Source of the DNA: Roseibaca sp. Y0-43
Lineage (GTDB): Bacteria; Pseudomonadota; Alphaproteobacteria; Rhodobacterales; Rhodobacteraceae
Length of the DNA: 64,000 bases
Assembly: GCF_020667835.1 (NCBI RefSeq)
Contig: NZ_JAFMPR010000008.1
Coordinates: 62,001-126,000 of the forward strand
Direction: 5' to 3'
Shown piece by piece: positions 33,207 to 44,202 of this stretch (position 1 is its first letter; each line of letters opens with the position of its first letter). The notes under the pieces were generated by a model. That model ran no database searches. It was not told where the DNA came from and was given only the letters and a program-made list of their open reading frames with translations. Position numbers and translations under genes: made by a program.

Positions 33207-34126
33207 CACGCGCCCCCCGCGACCGAGATGGAGTAGAGTTCCGCAGGCGGCCAGAGCAGGTCGAAGGCGATCTTGCCGCAGACCGCCAGCACCATCAGCG
33301 CCAGCAGGATGCGCAATTGTTCTGCCCCCAGCTTCAGCCCCACACGCGTGCCGATCTGCGCGCCGATCACGCCGCCGATAATCAGGAACACCGCCAGCAT
33401 CACATCGACCGTCTGGTTCGTCAGCGCGTGCATGAAAGTGGTAAAGGCCGCGACGAATGTGACCTGAAACAGCGACGTGCCGATCACCACCTTGGTGGGC
33501 ATTCCCAGAAGGTAGATCATTGCGGGCACAAGGATGAACCCGCCGCCCACGCCCATGATCGCGGCCAGAATGCCCACGCCCACCCCCACCAGAAGCGGCG
33601 GAAAGACCGAGATATAGAGGCCCGAGGCGCGGAATTTCATCTTCAGCGGCAGGTTATGGATCCATGTATGCATATGCCGCTTGCGCCTTGGCGCGGTGCC
33701 CGAGCGCGTGCGCAAGAGCGCGCGCAGGCTTTCGTTGAACATCATCGCACCGATGACGCCGAGGAAGATCACGTAAGACAGTTGCACGATCAGGTCGATC
33801 TGACCCAGCCGGCTCATCAGGTTGAAGAACCAGATGCCCACCACCGACCCGATCATGCCGCCCACCAGCAGCACCCAGCCCATGGGCAGGTCCACCGTCT
33901 TGCGTTTCAGATGCGCCAGCACGCCAGAGATGGACGAGGCCACGACCTGGTTGACCCCGGTTGCCACGGCAACGGCGGGCGGAACCCCGATGAAGAACAG
34001 AAGCGGCGTAATCAGGAACCCGCCGCCCACGCCGAACATGCCCGACAGCATCCCCACCCCGCCGCCAACCCCCAGCAACGTGAAAGCGTTGACGGAGGTT
34101 TCGGCAATCGGCAGGTATATCTGCAT
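33206..34126 (-). CDS. TauE/SafE family sulfite/organosulfur exporter
   Basis: The 306-residue inner-membrane protein has about eight hydrophobic helices arranged as two repeats. Each repeat carries the family motif: GMLSGMFGVGGGFLITPLL early and ILAAIMGVGGGFILVPAMI later. TauE/SafE members export sulfite, sulfoacetate or similar anions, or other small compounds. The substrate cannot be fixed. The gene begins 24 bp after the end of the nucleoside permease operon on the same strand and is followed by TIGR02186. Confidence 0.9.
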   Translation of the reverse strand: MQIYLPIAETSVNAFTLLGVGGGVGMLSGMFGVGGGFLITPLLFFIGVPPAVAVATGVNQVVASSISGVLAHLKRKTVDLPMGWVLLVGGMIGSVVGIWFFNLMSRLGQIDLIVQLSYVIFLGVIGAMMFNESLRALLRTRSGTAPRRKRHMHTWIHNLPLKMKFRASGLYISVFPPLLVGVGVGILAAIMGVGGGFILVPAMIYLLGMPTKVVIGTSLFQVTFVAAFTTFMHALTNQTVDVMLAVFLIIGGVIGAQIGTRVGLKLGAEQLRILLALMVLAVCGKIAFDLLWPPAELYSISVAGGA

Positions 34127-34150
34127 GGTCGGCCCCGGCGCTAAGCGCGG

Positions 34151-35113
34151 CTAGTGTTCTTTCACATAGGGGCTGCCCCCCGCCCGTGGCGGAATGGCGC
34201 GGCCCACGAACCCTGCCAGAATGACAACCGTCAGGATATAGGGCAAGGCCTGCATCACCTGCACGGGAAGCGCAAGCCCAAACACCTCGATCGACTGGAA
34301 GCGATTTGCCACAGCCTCCAGCAGGCCGAACAGCAGCACCGCGCCCATCGCGTGCCATGGGCGCCATTTGGCAAAGATCATGGCCGCCAGCGCGATATAG
34401 CCCCGCCCGGCGCTCATGTCCTTGACGAAGCCCGCCGACAGGCCCGTGGACAGATACGCGCCTGCCAACCCGCAGAGCACGCCGCAGATGGCCACAGCGC
34501 CGAAGCGCAAGCCAATGACCGACACGCCTGCCGTGTCCACAGCCGCGGGGTTTTCGCCAACCGCGCGCAGCCGCAGGCCGAAGCGGGTGCGGAACAGCAG
34601 GAACCACGTTGCAGGCACGCACAGGAAAGCAAGGTAAACCAGCGGAGCGTGGCCCGAAAAGATGCCGTATATCGGGCCGATCACAGGCACGTCGGCCAAG
34701 GCCTCAGCGAAGGGCAAATCAATGGTCGGCATCCGAGCATCCCCGGTCAGCGACGGGGTGCGCCCGCCCTGCTGGAACCAGTTCTGCGCGATCACCACGG
34801 TCAGACCGGCGGCAAGGAAGTTGATCGCCACGCCGGAAATAAGCTGGTTGCCCCGGAACGTGATCGAGGCGACGCCGTGGATCAGCGACATGAACACCGA
34901 CACCGCGATGCCCGCCAAGACGCCCAGCCAGACATTGCCCGACACATAGGCAATCGCGGCAGCCAGAAAGGCGGCGGCGAGGATCTTGCCCTCCAGCCCG
35001 ATGTCGAACACGCCCGCGCGCTCGGAAATCAGGCCCGCAAGGCAGGCGAAAAGCAGCGGTGTCGCCAGTCGCAGCGTGCTGTCAAGCACCTGCGCAAGGG
35101 TTGCTAAATCCAT
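34151..35113 (-). CDS. ABC transporter permease, nucleoside (BMP-type) importer, second permease
   Basis: The 320-residue polytopic protein belongs to the branched-chain/ribose permease superfamily (BPD_transp_2). The early segment RLATPLLFACLAGLISERAGVFDIGLEG is diagnostic of the NupQ/YufQ type in nucleoside importers. It starts on the last base of the previous permease gene (TGATG overlap), so the two should be made in equal amounts as a heterodimer. Confidence 0.92.
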   Translation of the reverse strand: MDLATLAQVLDSTLRLATPLLFACLAGLISERAGVFDIGLEGKILAAAFLAAAIAYVSGNVWLGVLAGIAVSVFMSLIHGVASITFRGNQLISGVAINFLAAGLTVVIAQNWFQQGGRTPSLTGDARMPTIDLPFAEALADVPVIGPIYGIFSGHAPLVYLAFLCVPATWFLLFRTRFGLRLRAVGENPAAVDTAGVSVIGLRFGAVAICGVLCGLAGAYLSTGLSAGFVKDMSAGRGYIALAAMIFAKWRPWHAMGAVLLFGLLEAVANRFQSIEVFGLALPVQVMQALPYILTVVILAGFVGRAIPPRAGGSPYVKEH

Positions 35114-36207
35114 CAGCCCGCCCTCCGCAGGGAAAAGAGTTTCGCGATCGGAATGCGCACCATGTTGTCCAGCGCACCCGTAAACAGGATGACCAGCGCC
35201 TGGATGACGACGATCAGCTCGCGCGGGATACCCGTCCAGAGCGCCAGTTCCGCGCCGCCTTGGTAGAGGAACCCGAAAAGGATCGCGGCCAGGAACACCC
35301 CGAACGGATGGTTGCGACCCATCAACGCCACGGCGATGCCGATGAAGCCCGCGCCCTCGACCGCGTTCAGAACCAGCCGTTCCTGTTCACCCATGACGTT
35401 GTTCAGCGCCATCAACCCCGCCAGCCCGCCAGAGATGAGCATGACGATGATCGTGATACGCGCGGGGCTGATGCCTGCATATTGCGCGGCAGGCTCGGAT
35501 TCGCCCAAGGCGCGGATCTGGTAGCCCAGCCGCGTGCGCCACAGCATCCACCACACGGCAAAGCACAGGCCCACCGCGATCAGAAGCGAGATGTTGACGG
35601 GCGGCACCTTGGAAAAGGGAATGCCGAAAAGCCCAAGGATTTCATGAAGTTTCGGCAGGCTCGTCGCATCGGGAAAGCGCGGCGAGGACGGGTCTTGGCT
35701 GCCCACGGGACGCAGGAAATTGACCAGCATGTAATTCAGGAAGGACGCGGCGATGAAGTTGAACATGATCGTGGTAATCACGATATGGCTGCCGCGTTTC
35801 GCTTGCAGATAGCCGGGGATCAGCGCCCAGAGCGCGCCGAACAAAGCCGCGCCCACCGATGCGCCCAGAAGCGCCAGCGTCCAATGCGGCCATGGCAGAT
35901 AAAGCAGCACCAAAGCCACGCCCAGCCCGCCAAGCGCCGCCTGCCCCTCGCCGCCGATATTGAACAGTCGCGCTTGAAAGGCCACGGCCACGGCAAGGCC
36001 CGTGAACATGAAATTCGTGGCATAATAGAGCGTGTAGCCCCAGCCATAGCTGGACCCGAACGCGCCATCGACCATCATCTTGACGGCGGCCCAGGGGGAT
36101 TCGCCGATGGCCCAGATCAGGATGGCCGAAATGATAAAGGCCAGCACCACCGATACCAGCGGCACCAGCGTGACATCGGCCCAGTTGGGAATGCGTTTGC
36201 TGCTCAT
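35113..36207 (-). CDS. ABC transporter permease, nucleoside (BMP-type) importer, first permease
   Basis: The 364-residue polytopic protein is the NupP/YufP-type partner permease. Recognisable segments are TGLAVAVAFQARLFNIGGEGQAALGGLGVAL and the EAA-like loop LGESEPAAQYAGISPARITI. It overlaps the ATPase gene by 4 bp upstream and the second permease by 1 bp downstream. Confidence 0.92.
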   Translation of the reverse strand: MSSKRIPNWADVTLVPLVSVVLAFIISAILIWAIGESPWAAVKMMVDGAFGSSYGWGYTLYYATNFMFTGLAVAVAFQARLFNIGGEGQAALGGLGVALVLLYLPWPHWTLALLGASVGAALFGALWALIPGYLQAKRGSHIVITTIMFNFIAASFLNYMLVNFLRPVGSQDPSSPRFPDATSLPKLHEILGLFGIPFSKVPPVNISLLIAVGLCFAVWWMLWRTRLGYQIRALGESEPAAQYAGISPARITIIVMLISGGLAGLMALNNVMGEQERLVLNAVEGAGFIGIAVALMGRNHPFGVFLAAILFGFLYQGGAELALWTGIPRELIVVIQALVILFTGALDNMVRIPIAKLFSLRRAG

Positions 36208-37784
36208 GTCTCGGTCATCCCGGCCATCATCAGGCCCAGTTCCTTGGCGTCGGTCGCGTCTGCCATCCGCTCGCCCATGATACGCCCGTCGAACATGACC
36301 AATATCCGGTCCGAGAGCGACAGGATTTCATCGAGTTCCACCGACACAAGCAAGATCGCGGCCCCCGCGTCACGCAGCTGGATCAGGCGTTGGTGGATGA
36401 ATTCGATCGCGCCGATATCGACCCCGCGCGTGGGCTGGCCGACCAGCAACAGGTCCGGGCCGTATTCGATTTCGCGCGCCAGCACGATCTTTTGCTGGTT
36501 GCCGCCCGAAAACCCCTCGGCGGGCAGTTGCGGGTTGGGCGGGCGCACATCGAAGCGTTCCATCTTGGCGGCGGTGTCGGCCACGATGGCCGCGCCGTCC
36601 ATCCGCCACGGGCTGGGGTTATAGCGCGGGTCGTTATGGTAGCCGAGCGCGGTGTTTTCCCATGCGTGGAAGGGCAGCACCAGCCCACGGCGGTGACGGT
36701 CCTCTGGCACATGGGCGATGCGCGCGGCACGGCGCGCCTGCCCGTTGCACTCTGGCCCAGAAAGCGGCAACGGCGCGCCCCGCAGCCATGCCTTGCCTTC
36801 GGCCTCGCGCAGGCCCGCGAGCACTTCCAGAAGTTCCGACTGGCCGTTGCCGGCCACGCCCGCGATGCCCAATATCTCGCCCGCGCGCAGGTTGAAGCCG
36901 ATCTTGCGCAAGCGTTCCACGCCTTGCGCATCGACCAGCCTCAGGCCTTCGACGCGCAGCACCTCATCACCCGGCTGCGCCTTGGTTTTTTCCACGCGTA
37001 ACAAGACCTTGCGGCCCACCATTAATTCGGCCAACTCGGTCGGGCTGGTGTCGGCGGTCTTGCGGGTAGCCACCATTTCGCCGCGCCGCATGACGCTGAC
37101 CTCGTCGGTCACATCCATGATCTCGCGTAGCTTGTGGGTAATCAGGATGATGGTCTTGCCCTGCTCCTTCAGCCCGCGCAGGATGCGGAACAGATGGTCG
37201 GCCTCGGACGGGGTCAGCACGCCCGTGGGTTCGTCCAAGATCAGGATGTCGGCCTCGCGATACAGCGCCTTCAGGATCTCGACGCGCTGCTGGTGTCCGA
37301 CGGACAGCTCTTCGATCAGCGCGTCGGGTTCGACCTCCAGCTCGAAATCGCTTGCCAATTGCTTCAGAACACCGCGTGCGCGGCGGCGCGACGGTCCCAG
37401 AAGCGCGCTGTCCTCGGCCCCGAGGATGACGTTTTCCAGAACCGTGAAATTCTCGACCAGCTTGAAATGCTGGAACACCATCCCGATACCGGCGCGGATC
37501 GCGGCCAGGCTGTCGGGAATATCGGTGCGTTTGCCGTTGATATACACCTCGCCCGCATCGGCCTTGTAAAAGCCATAGAGGATGGACATGAGCGTGGATT
37601 TGCCCGCGCCATTTTCCCCCACGATGCCATGGATCGAGCCGCGCGCGACCTTGATCGAGATGTTCTTGTTGGCCTGAACCGGCCCGAATGCCTTGGAGAT
37701 GCCGCGCAATTCGATTGCGGGCGGCACTTGCGCAGAGGACGCGGCAGTTTCCTGCCGCGTCGCTTGGTCTGTGACAGTCGTCAT
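36204..37784 (-). CDS. ABC transporter ATP-binding protein, nucleoside (BMP-type) importer
   Basis: The 526-residue protein contains two fused nucleotide-binding domains. The first has Walker A GENGAGKST (residues 56-64), a degenerate signature LSVGHQQR and ILDEPTGVLTPSE. The second has the atypical loop GVAGNGQSEL and signature FSGGNQQK, as in sugar/nucleoside importers (RbsA, NupO types). It powers import by the two permeases downstream and follows the binding-protein gene after 11 bp. Confidence 0.94.
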   Translation of the reverse strand: MTTVTDQATRQETAASSAQVPPAIELRGISKAFGPVQANKNISIKVARGSIHGIVGENGAGKSTLMSILYGFYKADAGEVYINGKRTDIPDSLAAIRAGIGMVFQHFKLVENFTVLENVILGAEDSALLGPSRRRARGVLKQLASDFELEVEPDALIEELSVGHQQRVEILKALYREADILILDEPTGVLTPSEADHLFRILRGLKEQGKTIILITHKLREIMDVTDEVSVMRRGEMVATRKTADTSPTELAELMVGRKVLLRVEKTKAQPGDEVLRVEGLRLVDAQGVERLRKIGFNLRAGEILGIAGVAGNGQSELLEVLAGLREAEGKAWLRGAPLPLSGPECNGQARRAARIAHVPEDRHRRGLVLPFHAWENTALGYHNDPRYNPSPWRMDGAAIVADTAAKMERFDVRPPNPQLPAEGFSGGNQQKIVLAREIEYGPDLLLVGQPTRGVDIGAIEFIHQRLIQLRDAGAAILLVSVELDEILSLSDRILVMFDGRIMGERMADATDAKELGLMMAGMTET

Positions 37785-37795
37785 GCGCGGGTCGC

Positions 37796-38788
<993 letters not shown>

Positions 38789-38943
38789 CATAGCTCTCCT
38801 GTTGGATGCGCGGCTGTTGCGCGCTTGGGTCTTGGGGAACACTCGCGGTGGGCCGCGATTGGGGTCGATTAACCCCCTAAGCGCGCGCAGGGTCAACAGG
38901 AAAAACCGGGCGACGTGGCGCATGGCGGGGAAGTGACCAAAGG

Positions 38944-39354
38944 TCAGGCTAGGGCGCGCTCCAGCAACAGCGCATCGACCGCCGGGCCGTGGCTGCGGCG
39001 GTAGTAACCCTTGCGCCGCCCGGTCTGGGCAAAGCCTGCACGCGCGTAAAGCGCGCGGGCCGGGGTGTTGTCCTCGGCCACCTCCAGGAACAGCCGCTGC
39101 ACGCCGCGCGCCCGCGCCTGATCGATGGCCTTGGCCAGAAGGGTCGCGCCCATGCCCTGCCCTTGCGCATTTGGGGCGACGGCGAAGGTCAGCACCTCGG
39201 CCTCGTCCAGAACGCAGCGCAGCAGGATGAACCCCTTGTCCTGCGCGACCAGCAGCGAAGCCGGATCCTCCAGATGGGCGGCCAGATCGCGCGCCGTCCA
39301 AGGGTCGTCGGGAAAGGCCGCCTTGTGCAGCACGGCCATTGCTTCGGGCGTCAC
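38944..39354 (-). CDS. rimI: Ribosomal-protein-alanine N-acetyltransferase RimI
   Basis: RimI acetylates the N-terminal alanine of ribosomal protein S18. The 136-residue GNAT protein has AVAPNAQGQGMGATLLAKAI (acetyl-CoA loop) and FLEVAEDNTPARALYARAGFAQTGRRKGYY, the RimI signature. The start is GTG at 39354, overlapping the tsaB stop (GTGA). The nfuA-tsaB-rimI order is common in Rhodobacteraceae. Confidence 0.9.
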   Translation of the reverse strand: MTPEAMAVLHKAAFPDDPWTARDLAAHLEDPASLLVAQDKGFILLRCVLDEAEVLTFAVAPNAQGQGMGATLLAKAIDQARARGVQRLFLEVAEDNTPARALYARAGFAQTGRRKGYYRRSHGPAVDALLLERALA

Positions 39355-39974
39355 GATAGCATCACCGGGCCGGGATCATTCGAGGGCGCGGCGTCGGGCG
39401 CGCGCAGGTAAAGCGGCGCGGGGCGCGGCTGGGGCGTGCCAAGGCGAAGGGCCGCGATCCGGGCAATGGCGACCGCCAGCGGCACGGAGGCGGCAAGCGG
39501 CACCGCGCCCAGCAGGCCCGCGCCCGTGCCGGTGATATGTTCGGCCACGACCACATCTTCCAGCGCGCTCAGGGCCGGGGCGCTGTCCGGCCCGAAATGC
39601 TGCACATAGACCATGCCGCGCTTGGCATCCTCGACCACGCTCAGCGGGCGCGGCAGGCCATGGGCGCGCGCGTCGAACACGCTCACGCCGATCGCGGGCA
39701 CGCCCAAGCCCAGCGACAACCCGCGCGCGGCCGCGACCGAGATGCGAATGCCGGTGAAATTGCCGGGGCCGATGCCCACGCCCAGCGCGGCCAGATCGGA
39801 CCACGCGGCCCCGCCTTGCGCCAGAACCTCTTCCAGAAGCGGCATCAGGCGTTCGGCTTGGCCCTTGGCCATGTCTTCCTGCGCCTGCGCCAGAACCCGG
39901 TCGCCCGACACCAAAGCGGCCGCGCAATGCGCGGCCGATGTGTCAAAGCCCAAGACCAAAGCGTCAAACGGCAA
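39351..39974 (-). CDS. tsaB: tRNA threonylcarbamoyladenosine biosynthesis protein TsaB
   Basis: TsaB is an inactive ASKHA-fold paralogue that scaffolds TsaD/TsaE in making t6A37 of ANN-decoding tRNAs. The 207-residue protein has LGFDTSAAHCAAALV near the N-terminus and AALGVGIGPGNFTGIRISVAAARGLSLGL, which are diagnostic. The start appears to be a TTG at 39974, lying 11 bp inside the end of nfuA; no ATG precedes the conserved LGFDTS strand. Confidence 0.92.
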   Translation of the reverse strand: MPFDALVLGFDTSAAHCAAALVSGDRVLAQAQEDMAKGQAERLMPLLEEVLAQGGAAWSDLAALGVGIGPGNFTGIRISVAAARGLSLGLGVPAIGVSVFDARAHGLPRPLSVVEDAKRGMVYVQHFGPDSAPALSALEDVVVAEHITGTGAGLLGAVPLAASVPLAVAIARIAALRLGTPQPRPAPLYLRAPDAAPSNDPGPVMLS

Positions 39975-40521
39975 CGGGGCGCACCTCTGTCACTTCGGGA
40001 ATGTAGTGGCGCAGCAGGTTCTCGATCCCCATTTTCAGCGTCAGGGTCGAGGACGGGCAACCGGCGCAAGCGCCTTTCATATGCAGGTAGACGACACCCC
40101 GCTCGAACCCGTGAAAGGTGATGTCGCCGCCGTCTTGGGCGACTGCCGGGCGCACGCGGGTGTCCAGCAATTCCTTGATCTGGCCCACGATCTCGCTGTC
40201 GGGGCCGTCATGCGCCGCATGACCCGACTGCGCCGCCCCTTCGATGGCGGGCGCGCCGGACTGGAAGTGCTCCATGATCGCGCCAAGGATCTCGGGCTTC
40301 AGGTGTTGCCAGTCCAGATCATCCGCCTTGGTCACGGTGATGAAATCGAGGCCAAGAAACACCCCCGTCACGCCGCTGATCGCAAACAGACGCCGCGCCA
40401 ACGGCGAAGAGGCGGCGCTGTCGGCATTCGGGAAATCCGCCGTGCCCACTTCCATCACGTCCTGACCGGGGATGAATTTCAGCGTGGCCGGGTTCGGGGT
40501 GCTTTCGGTCTGGATGAACAT
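39964..40521 (-). CDS. nfuA: NfuA/NifU C-terminal-type iron-sulfur carrier
   Basis: The 185-residue protein has an N-terminal Nfu_N domain (MFIQTESTPNPATLKFIPG) and a C-terminal NifU-like domain with the cluster-binding GACAGCPSS CxxC motif. It delivers [4Fe-4S] clusters to apoproteins. A GGAG ribosome site precedes the ATG. It is the first gene of nfuA-tsaB-rimI and is divergent from the threonine aldolase gene. Confidence 0.93.
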   Translation of the reverse strand: MFIQTESTPNPATLKFIPGQDVMEVGTADFPNADSAASSPLARRLFAISGVTGVFLGLDFITVTKADDLDWQHLKPEILGAIMEHFQSGAPAIEGAAQSGHAAHDGPDSEIVGQIKELLDTRVRPAVAQDGGDITFHGFERGVVYLHMKGACAGCPSSTLTLKMGIENLLRHYIPEVTEVRPVAV

Positions 40522-40641
40522 GAGCAATCTCCTTGGTGTTACGGGGCATATGCGCCCTGCCCCCACACCTGTCAAGGTCGCCACCTTGACAGCGCCCACG
40601 CCCCCGCGCAGCTTTGGGGGCAGCTTACGAAAGGTCCATCC

Positions 40642-41715
40642 ATGCAGTTTGCTTCCGACAACACATCCGGCGTGCCCGACGCCATTCTGGACGCGCTGCG
40701 CGCCGCGAACCAAGGCTATGCCATGGGCTACGGGGCAGACACCTATATGGACGCGCTACGCGGCCGCATCCGCGCGCTGTTCGAAGCGCCGGAAGCCGAG
40801 GTCTTTCTCGTCTCGACCGGGTCAGCGGCCAATGCGATGGCCTGTGCCAGCCTTTGCCCACCTTGGGGCGCGATCTACTGCCACCGTCTGGCACACATAG
40901 AGGTTGACGAATGCGGCGCGCCGGAATTCTTCACCGGAGGGGCAAAGCTGACCCATGTGGCGGGCGAAAACGGCAAGATCGACCCCGACGCCTTGGCGCT
41001 GACCTTGGCGCAATCGTGCAAGGGCGTGGTGCATCATGTCCAGCCGGGACTGCTGAGCCTGACCAACCTGACCGAATGCGGCACGCGTTATTCGGTGGCA
41101 GAGATCGCGGCATTGGCGGAAATCGCCCACGCCCACGGCCTGCCCGTCCATCTGGACGGCGCGCGCTTTGCCAATGCGCTGGTGGCCGAAGGCTGCTCAC
41201 CTGCGGACATGACATGGCGCGCGGGTGTCGATGTGCTGTGTCTGGGGGGCACCAAGAACGGGCTTTTCGGCGTCGAGGCGGTGATCTTCTTCAACACCGC
41301 GCAGGCTTGGGAATTCCAGTTGCGCCGCAAGCGCGGCGGGCATCTGCCGTCGAAACACCGGTATCTTTCGGCGCAAATGCTGGCCTGGCTGGAGGGCGAT
41401 CTGTGGCTAAATCTAGCCCGGAACGCCAATGCCATGGCCGCGCGGCTGGAAGCGGGGCTGACGGAGCACGCGCAAATCGCCTATCCGCGCGGCGGCAACA
41501 TGCTGTTCGCCACATGGCCGCGCGCGGGCCATGACCGGCTGCAAGCGGTGGGGGCGCAATATTACCTGTGGCCCGACTATGCGACGTTTGACGACCCCGA
41601 CCCGATCGGCGCGCGGCTGGTCACAAGCTGGTCCACAACCGAAAGCGATGTTGACCATTTCCTGACCGCTCTGACCGGGCAAAACGCGCTGGCCTCGGAC
41701 CGCGCGCTTGGCTAA
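40642..41715 (+). CDS. ltaE: Low-specificity L-threonine aldolase (PLP enzyme)
   Basis: The enzyme cleaves L-threonine/allo-threonine to glycine and acetaldehyde. The 357-residue protein shows the PLP lysine in [15 protein letters not shown] (Lys205), [11 protein letters not shown] before it, and the N-terminal [21 protein letters not shown] ribosome site precedes the ATG. It ends 10 bp before pyrC, so the three genes ltaE-pyrC-pyrE may be co-transcribed. Confidence 0.92.
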   Translation: MQFASDNTSGVPDAILDALRAANQGYAMGYGADTYMDALRGRIRALFEAPEAEVFLVSTGSAANAMACASLCPPWGAIYCHRLAHIEVDECGAPEFFTGGAKLTHVAGENGKIDPDALALTLAQSCKGVVHHVQPGLLSLTNLTECGTRYSVAEIAALAEIAHAHGLPVHLDGARFANALVAEGCSPADMTWRAGVDVLCLGGTKNGLFGVEAVIFFNTAQAWEFQLRRKRGGHLPSKHRYLSAQMLAWLEGDLWLNLARNANAMAARLEAGLTEHAQIAYPRGGNMLFATWPRAGHDRLQAVGAQYYLWPDYATFDDPDPIGARLVTSWSTTESDVDHFLTALTGQNALASDRALG

Positions 41716-41725
41716 AGACGGGCAC

Positions 41726-42757
41726 ATGACCCAACTCACCATCCCCCGCCCCGACGATTGGCATTTGCACCTGCGCGACGGTGCCATGCTGGAAGGCATC
41801 GCGCCGGAAAGCGCGCGCCATTTCGCCCGCGCGATCATCATGCCCAACCTTGTGCCGCCCGTGGTAACAGGCGCTCAGGCGGCGGCCTATCGCGAGCGTA
41901 TCTTGCGCGTGACGGGCGACGGCTTCACGCCGCTGATGACGCTTTACCTGACCGAAGACACCGACCCGGCCGACGTGGTTGCGGCGCATCGGGACGGGAT
42001 CATCGCTTCAGTCAAGCTATACCCGGCGGGGGCGACCACGAACTCGGCCAGCGGTGTGCGCGATTTCGACAAGGTCCGCCCGGTGCTCGACGCGATGGCG
42101 GAAGCGGGCGTGCCGCTGTGTTGTCATGGCGAGGTTACGGACCATGACATCGACATCTTCGACCGCGAGGCGGTGTTCATCGACCGTGTGCTCGACCCCA
42201 TCCGCCGCGCCACGCCGGGGCTGCGCGTGGTGATGGAGCATATCACGACCGCCGACGCCGTGGCCTATGTCCAAAGCCAGCCCGAGAACCTTGGTGCCAC
42301 GATCACGACGCACCATCTGGTCATCAACCGCAACCATATCTTGGTGGGCGGGATCAAGCCGCATTACTATTGCCTGCCGGTCGCCAAGCGCGAAAGCCAC
42401 CGGCTGGCGCTGGTGCAGGCCGCGACCTCTGGCGATGCGCGGTTCTTCCTTGGCACCGACAGCGCGCCGCACACGGATGACGCCAAGGAAAACGCCTGTG
42501 GCTGCGCGGGCTGCTTCACGGCCACCAACACGATGTCCATCCTCGCCCATGTGTTCGAGGCGGCGGGGGCGCTGGACAAGCTGGAAGGGTTCGCCAGCCG
42601 CAACGGTCCGGCCTTTTACCGCCTGCCGGTGAATGACGCGACGATCACGCTGGAGAAAACCGCTGATCCGGTCGCCTACCCTGCCAAGATCGAAACCGGC
42701 GCTGGACCCGTGACCGTGTTCGACCCCGGTTTCCCGCTGCATTGGCGCGTTCTGTAA
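41726..42757 (+). CDS. pyrC: Dihydroorotase, class II (homodimeric PyrC type)
   Basis: PyrC cyclises carbamoyl aspartate to dihydroorotate in pyrimidine synthesis. The 343-residue protein carries metal ligands in [10 protein letters not shown] (His13, His15), the probable carboxylated lysine in [13 protein letters not shown] (Lys97), and later CCHGEV, ITTHHL and LGTDSAPH. It is the E. coli-type enzyme. pyrE follows after 13 bp. Confidence 0.96.
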   Translation: MTQLTIPRPDDWHLHLRDGAMLEGIAPESARHFARAIIMPNLVPPVVTGAQAAAYRERILRVTGDGFTPLMTLYLTEDTDPADVVAAHRDGIIASVKLYPAGATTNSASGVRDFDKVRPVLDAMAEAGVPLCCHGEVTDHDIDIFDREAVFIDRVLDPIRRATPGLRVVMEHITTADAVAYVQSQPENLGATITTHHLVINRNHILVGGIKPHYYCLPVAKRESHRLALVQAATSGDARFFLGTDSAPHTDDAKENACGCAGCFTATNTMSILAHVFEAAGALDKLEGFASRNGPAFYRLPVNDATITLEKTADPVAYPAKIETGAGPVTVFDPGFPLHWRVL

Positions 42758-42770
42758 CAAAGGCTCTGAC

Positions 42771-43439
42771 ATGATCCCCACCACCTACCCCGACCGCGCC
42801 ACAGCCGCTCGCCTGACCGCGCGGATGCTTCTGGACATCAAGGCCGTGCATTTCAATGCGGCAGAGCCGTTCACATTGGCCTCGGGCCTGAAAGCGCCGA
42901 CCTATATCGACTGCCGCAAGCTGATTTCCTTCCCGCGCATTCGGTCCACGCTCATGGATTTCCTGACCTGCCGCGTGCTGGAAGATGCGGGGATGGAGGC
43001 GTTCGACAATATCGCGGGCGGTGAAACGGCGGGCATTCCCTTTGCCGCGCTGGTGGCCGAACGCATGGCGCTGCCGATGACCTATGTGCGCAAGAAGCCC
43101 AAGGGCTACGGGCGCAATGCACGGATCGAGGGCGCGATGAGCGAAGGGCAGCGCGTGCTGCTGGTCGAGGATTTGACCACCGATGGGGGCTCTAAACTGA
43201 GCTTCGTCGATGCGATCCGTGAAACGGGTGCGACTTGCGCGCATACCGCCGTGATCTTCTATTACGGCATCTTCCCGGAAACCGAGCCGCGTTTGGCAGA
43301 GCATGGCGTCAAGCTGCACTACCTGTGCACATGGTGGGACGTGCTGGCAGAAGCGCGGCGGGGCGAGGATTTCGATACCGCGACACTCGATGCCGTGGAG
43401 GCGTTCCTACGCGCGCCCCGCGACTGGGCGGGGGCTTGA
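42771..43439 (+). CDS. pyrE: Orotate phosphoribosyltransferase
   Basis: PyrE joins orotate to PRPP to form OMP, the next branch of pyrimidine synthesis. The 222-residue protein has the PRPP motif [14 protein letters not shown] and [17 protein letters not shown]. It directly follows pyrC. Its stop overlaps the TTG start of the next gene by 4 bp. Confidence 0.95.
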   Translation: MIPTTYPDRATAARLTARMLLDIKAVHFNAAEPFTLASGLKAPTYIDCRKLISFPRIRSTLMDFLTCRVLEDAGMEAFDNIAGGETAGIPFAALVAERMALPMTYVRKKPKGYGRNARIEGAMSEGQRVLLVEDLTTDGGSKLSFVDAIRETGATCAHTAVIFYYGIFPETEPRLAEHGVKLHYLCTWWDVLAEARRGEDFDTATLDAVEAFLRAPRDWAGA

Positions 43440-43747
43440 GCAAGATCACCCGCATCTACCGCGTGCGCATCCATCCGCATTTGCGGGCAGAGTTCGAGCC
43501 GCTGTTCAAAACCGTCGCCCGCGCCTCTGTCGCCGATGTTGCCGGCTGTGTGGGCGTGACGGTCGGGTTTCCGACGCAAGCCAGCCCCGATGAATACGCC
43601 ATGATCTCTGTCTGGAAGAGCGCGGGCAGCCTGACCGCCTTTATCGGGCCGAATTGGGACCGGGTGCATATCCCGGACAGCATGGCGCATTTTTTCGAAA
43701 GCGCATGGGTGCATCATTTCACCCACGCGGATGGGCCAGACGCCTAA
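43436..43747 (+). CDS. Antibiotic biosynthesis monooxygenase-fold (ABM) protein
   Basis: The 103-residue protein, from a TTG at 43436 overlapping the pyrE stop (TTGA), begins [23 protein letters not shown] and contains [23 protein letters not shown]. This is the dimeric alpha-beta barrel pattern of ABM-domain proteins. Such proteins include quinol monooxygenases and haem-degrading enzymes, but no specific role can be read. Co-translation with pyrE is likely from the overlap. Confidence 0.75.
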   Translation: MSKITRIYRVRIHPHLRAEFEPLFKTVARASVADVAGCVGVTVGFPTQASPDEYAMISVWKSAGSLTAFIGPNWDRVHIPDSMAHFFESAWVHHFTHADGPDA

Positions 43748-43829
43748 ACCCCAAGCGGCGCGCGCGAACGTGACCGGCGGGGGCGGCGTTGGGCTTGCGT
43801 TATAGCGCCTTGTGACCCAAACAGGCCTT

Positions 43830-44150
43830 ATGCGTGCGCTTCGCCCCGTCCTTCTGGCCCTGATGATGGTCCTGATGCTGCCCTTGGGCGCGCTGAATGC
43901 GTGGGTGCCGAGCGTGCCGGCAGATGCCGCACCCTTGGCCCAGACCGCCCCGCAAAGCGCGGCGCAAAGCCAGATTCGCACCTGCCGCAGCGCATTCTTG
44001 CCGGGTGCGGGATGCGCAAAATACCTGGAGGGCGCGGGCCCGAGGGACATTGCAGGGCCAGAGCGAGCCGCCCCTGCCGCGCCGCAGCAGACAAACGCAC
44101 GGATGCAGACCCAGCCTGCCCCGCCGCAAGGACCGCCCCGGAACATGTAG
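43830..44150 (+). CDS. Hypothetical secreted protein
   Basis: The putative 106-residue product has a signal peptide (MRALRPVLLALMMVLMLPLGAL) and a short Ala/Pro/Gln-rich mature part with two cysteines. There is no recognisable domain and only a weak ribosome site. A GTG at 43812 is an alternative start. The coding call rests mainly on the signal peptide and on the position ahead of the L,D-transpeptidase gene. Confidence 0.4.
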   Translation: MRALRPVLLALMMVLMLPLGALNAWVPSVPADAAPLAQTAPQSAAQSQIRTCRSAFLPGAGCAKYLEGAGPRDIAGPERAAPAAPQQTNARMQTQPAPPQGPPRNM

Positions 44151-44202
44151 CCACCTCACCGCGCTTCGGCGCAGAACATGCTACAGTTTTCAGGAAAATC
44201 CC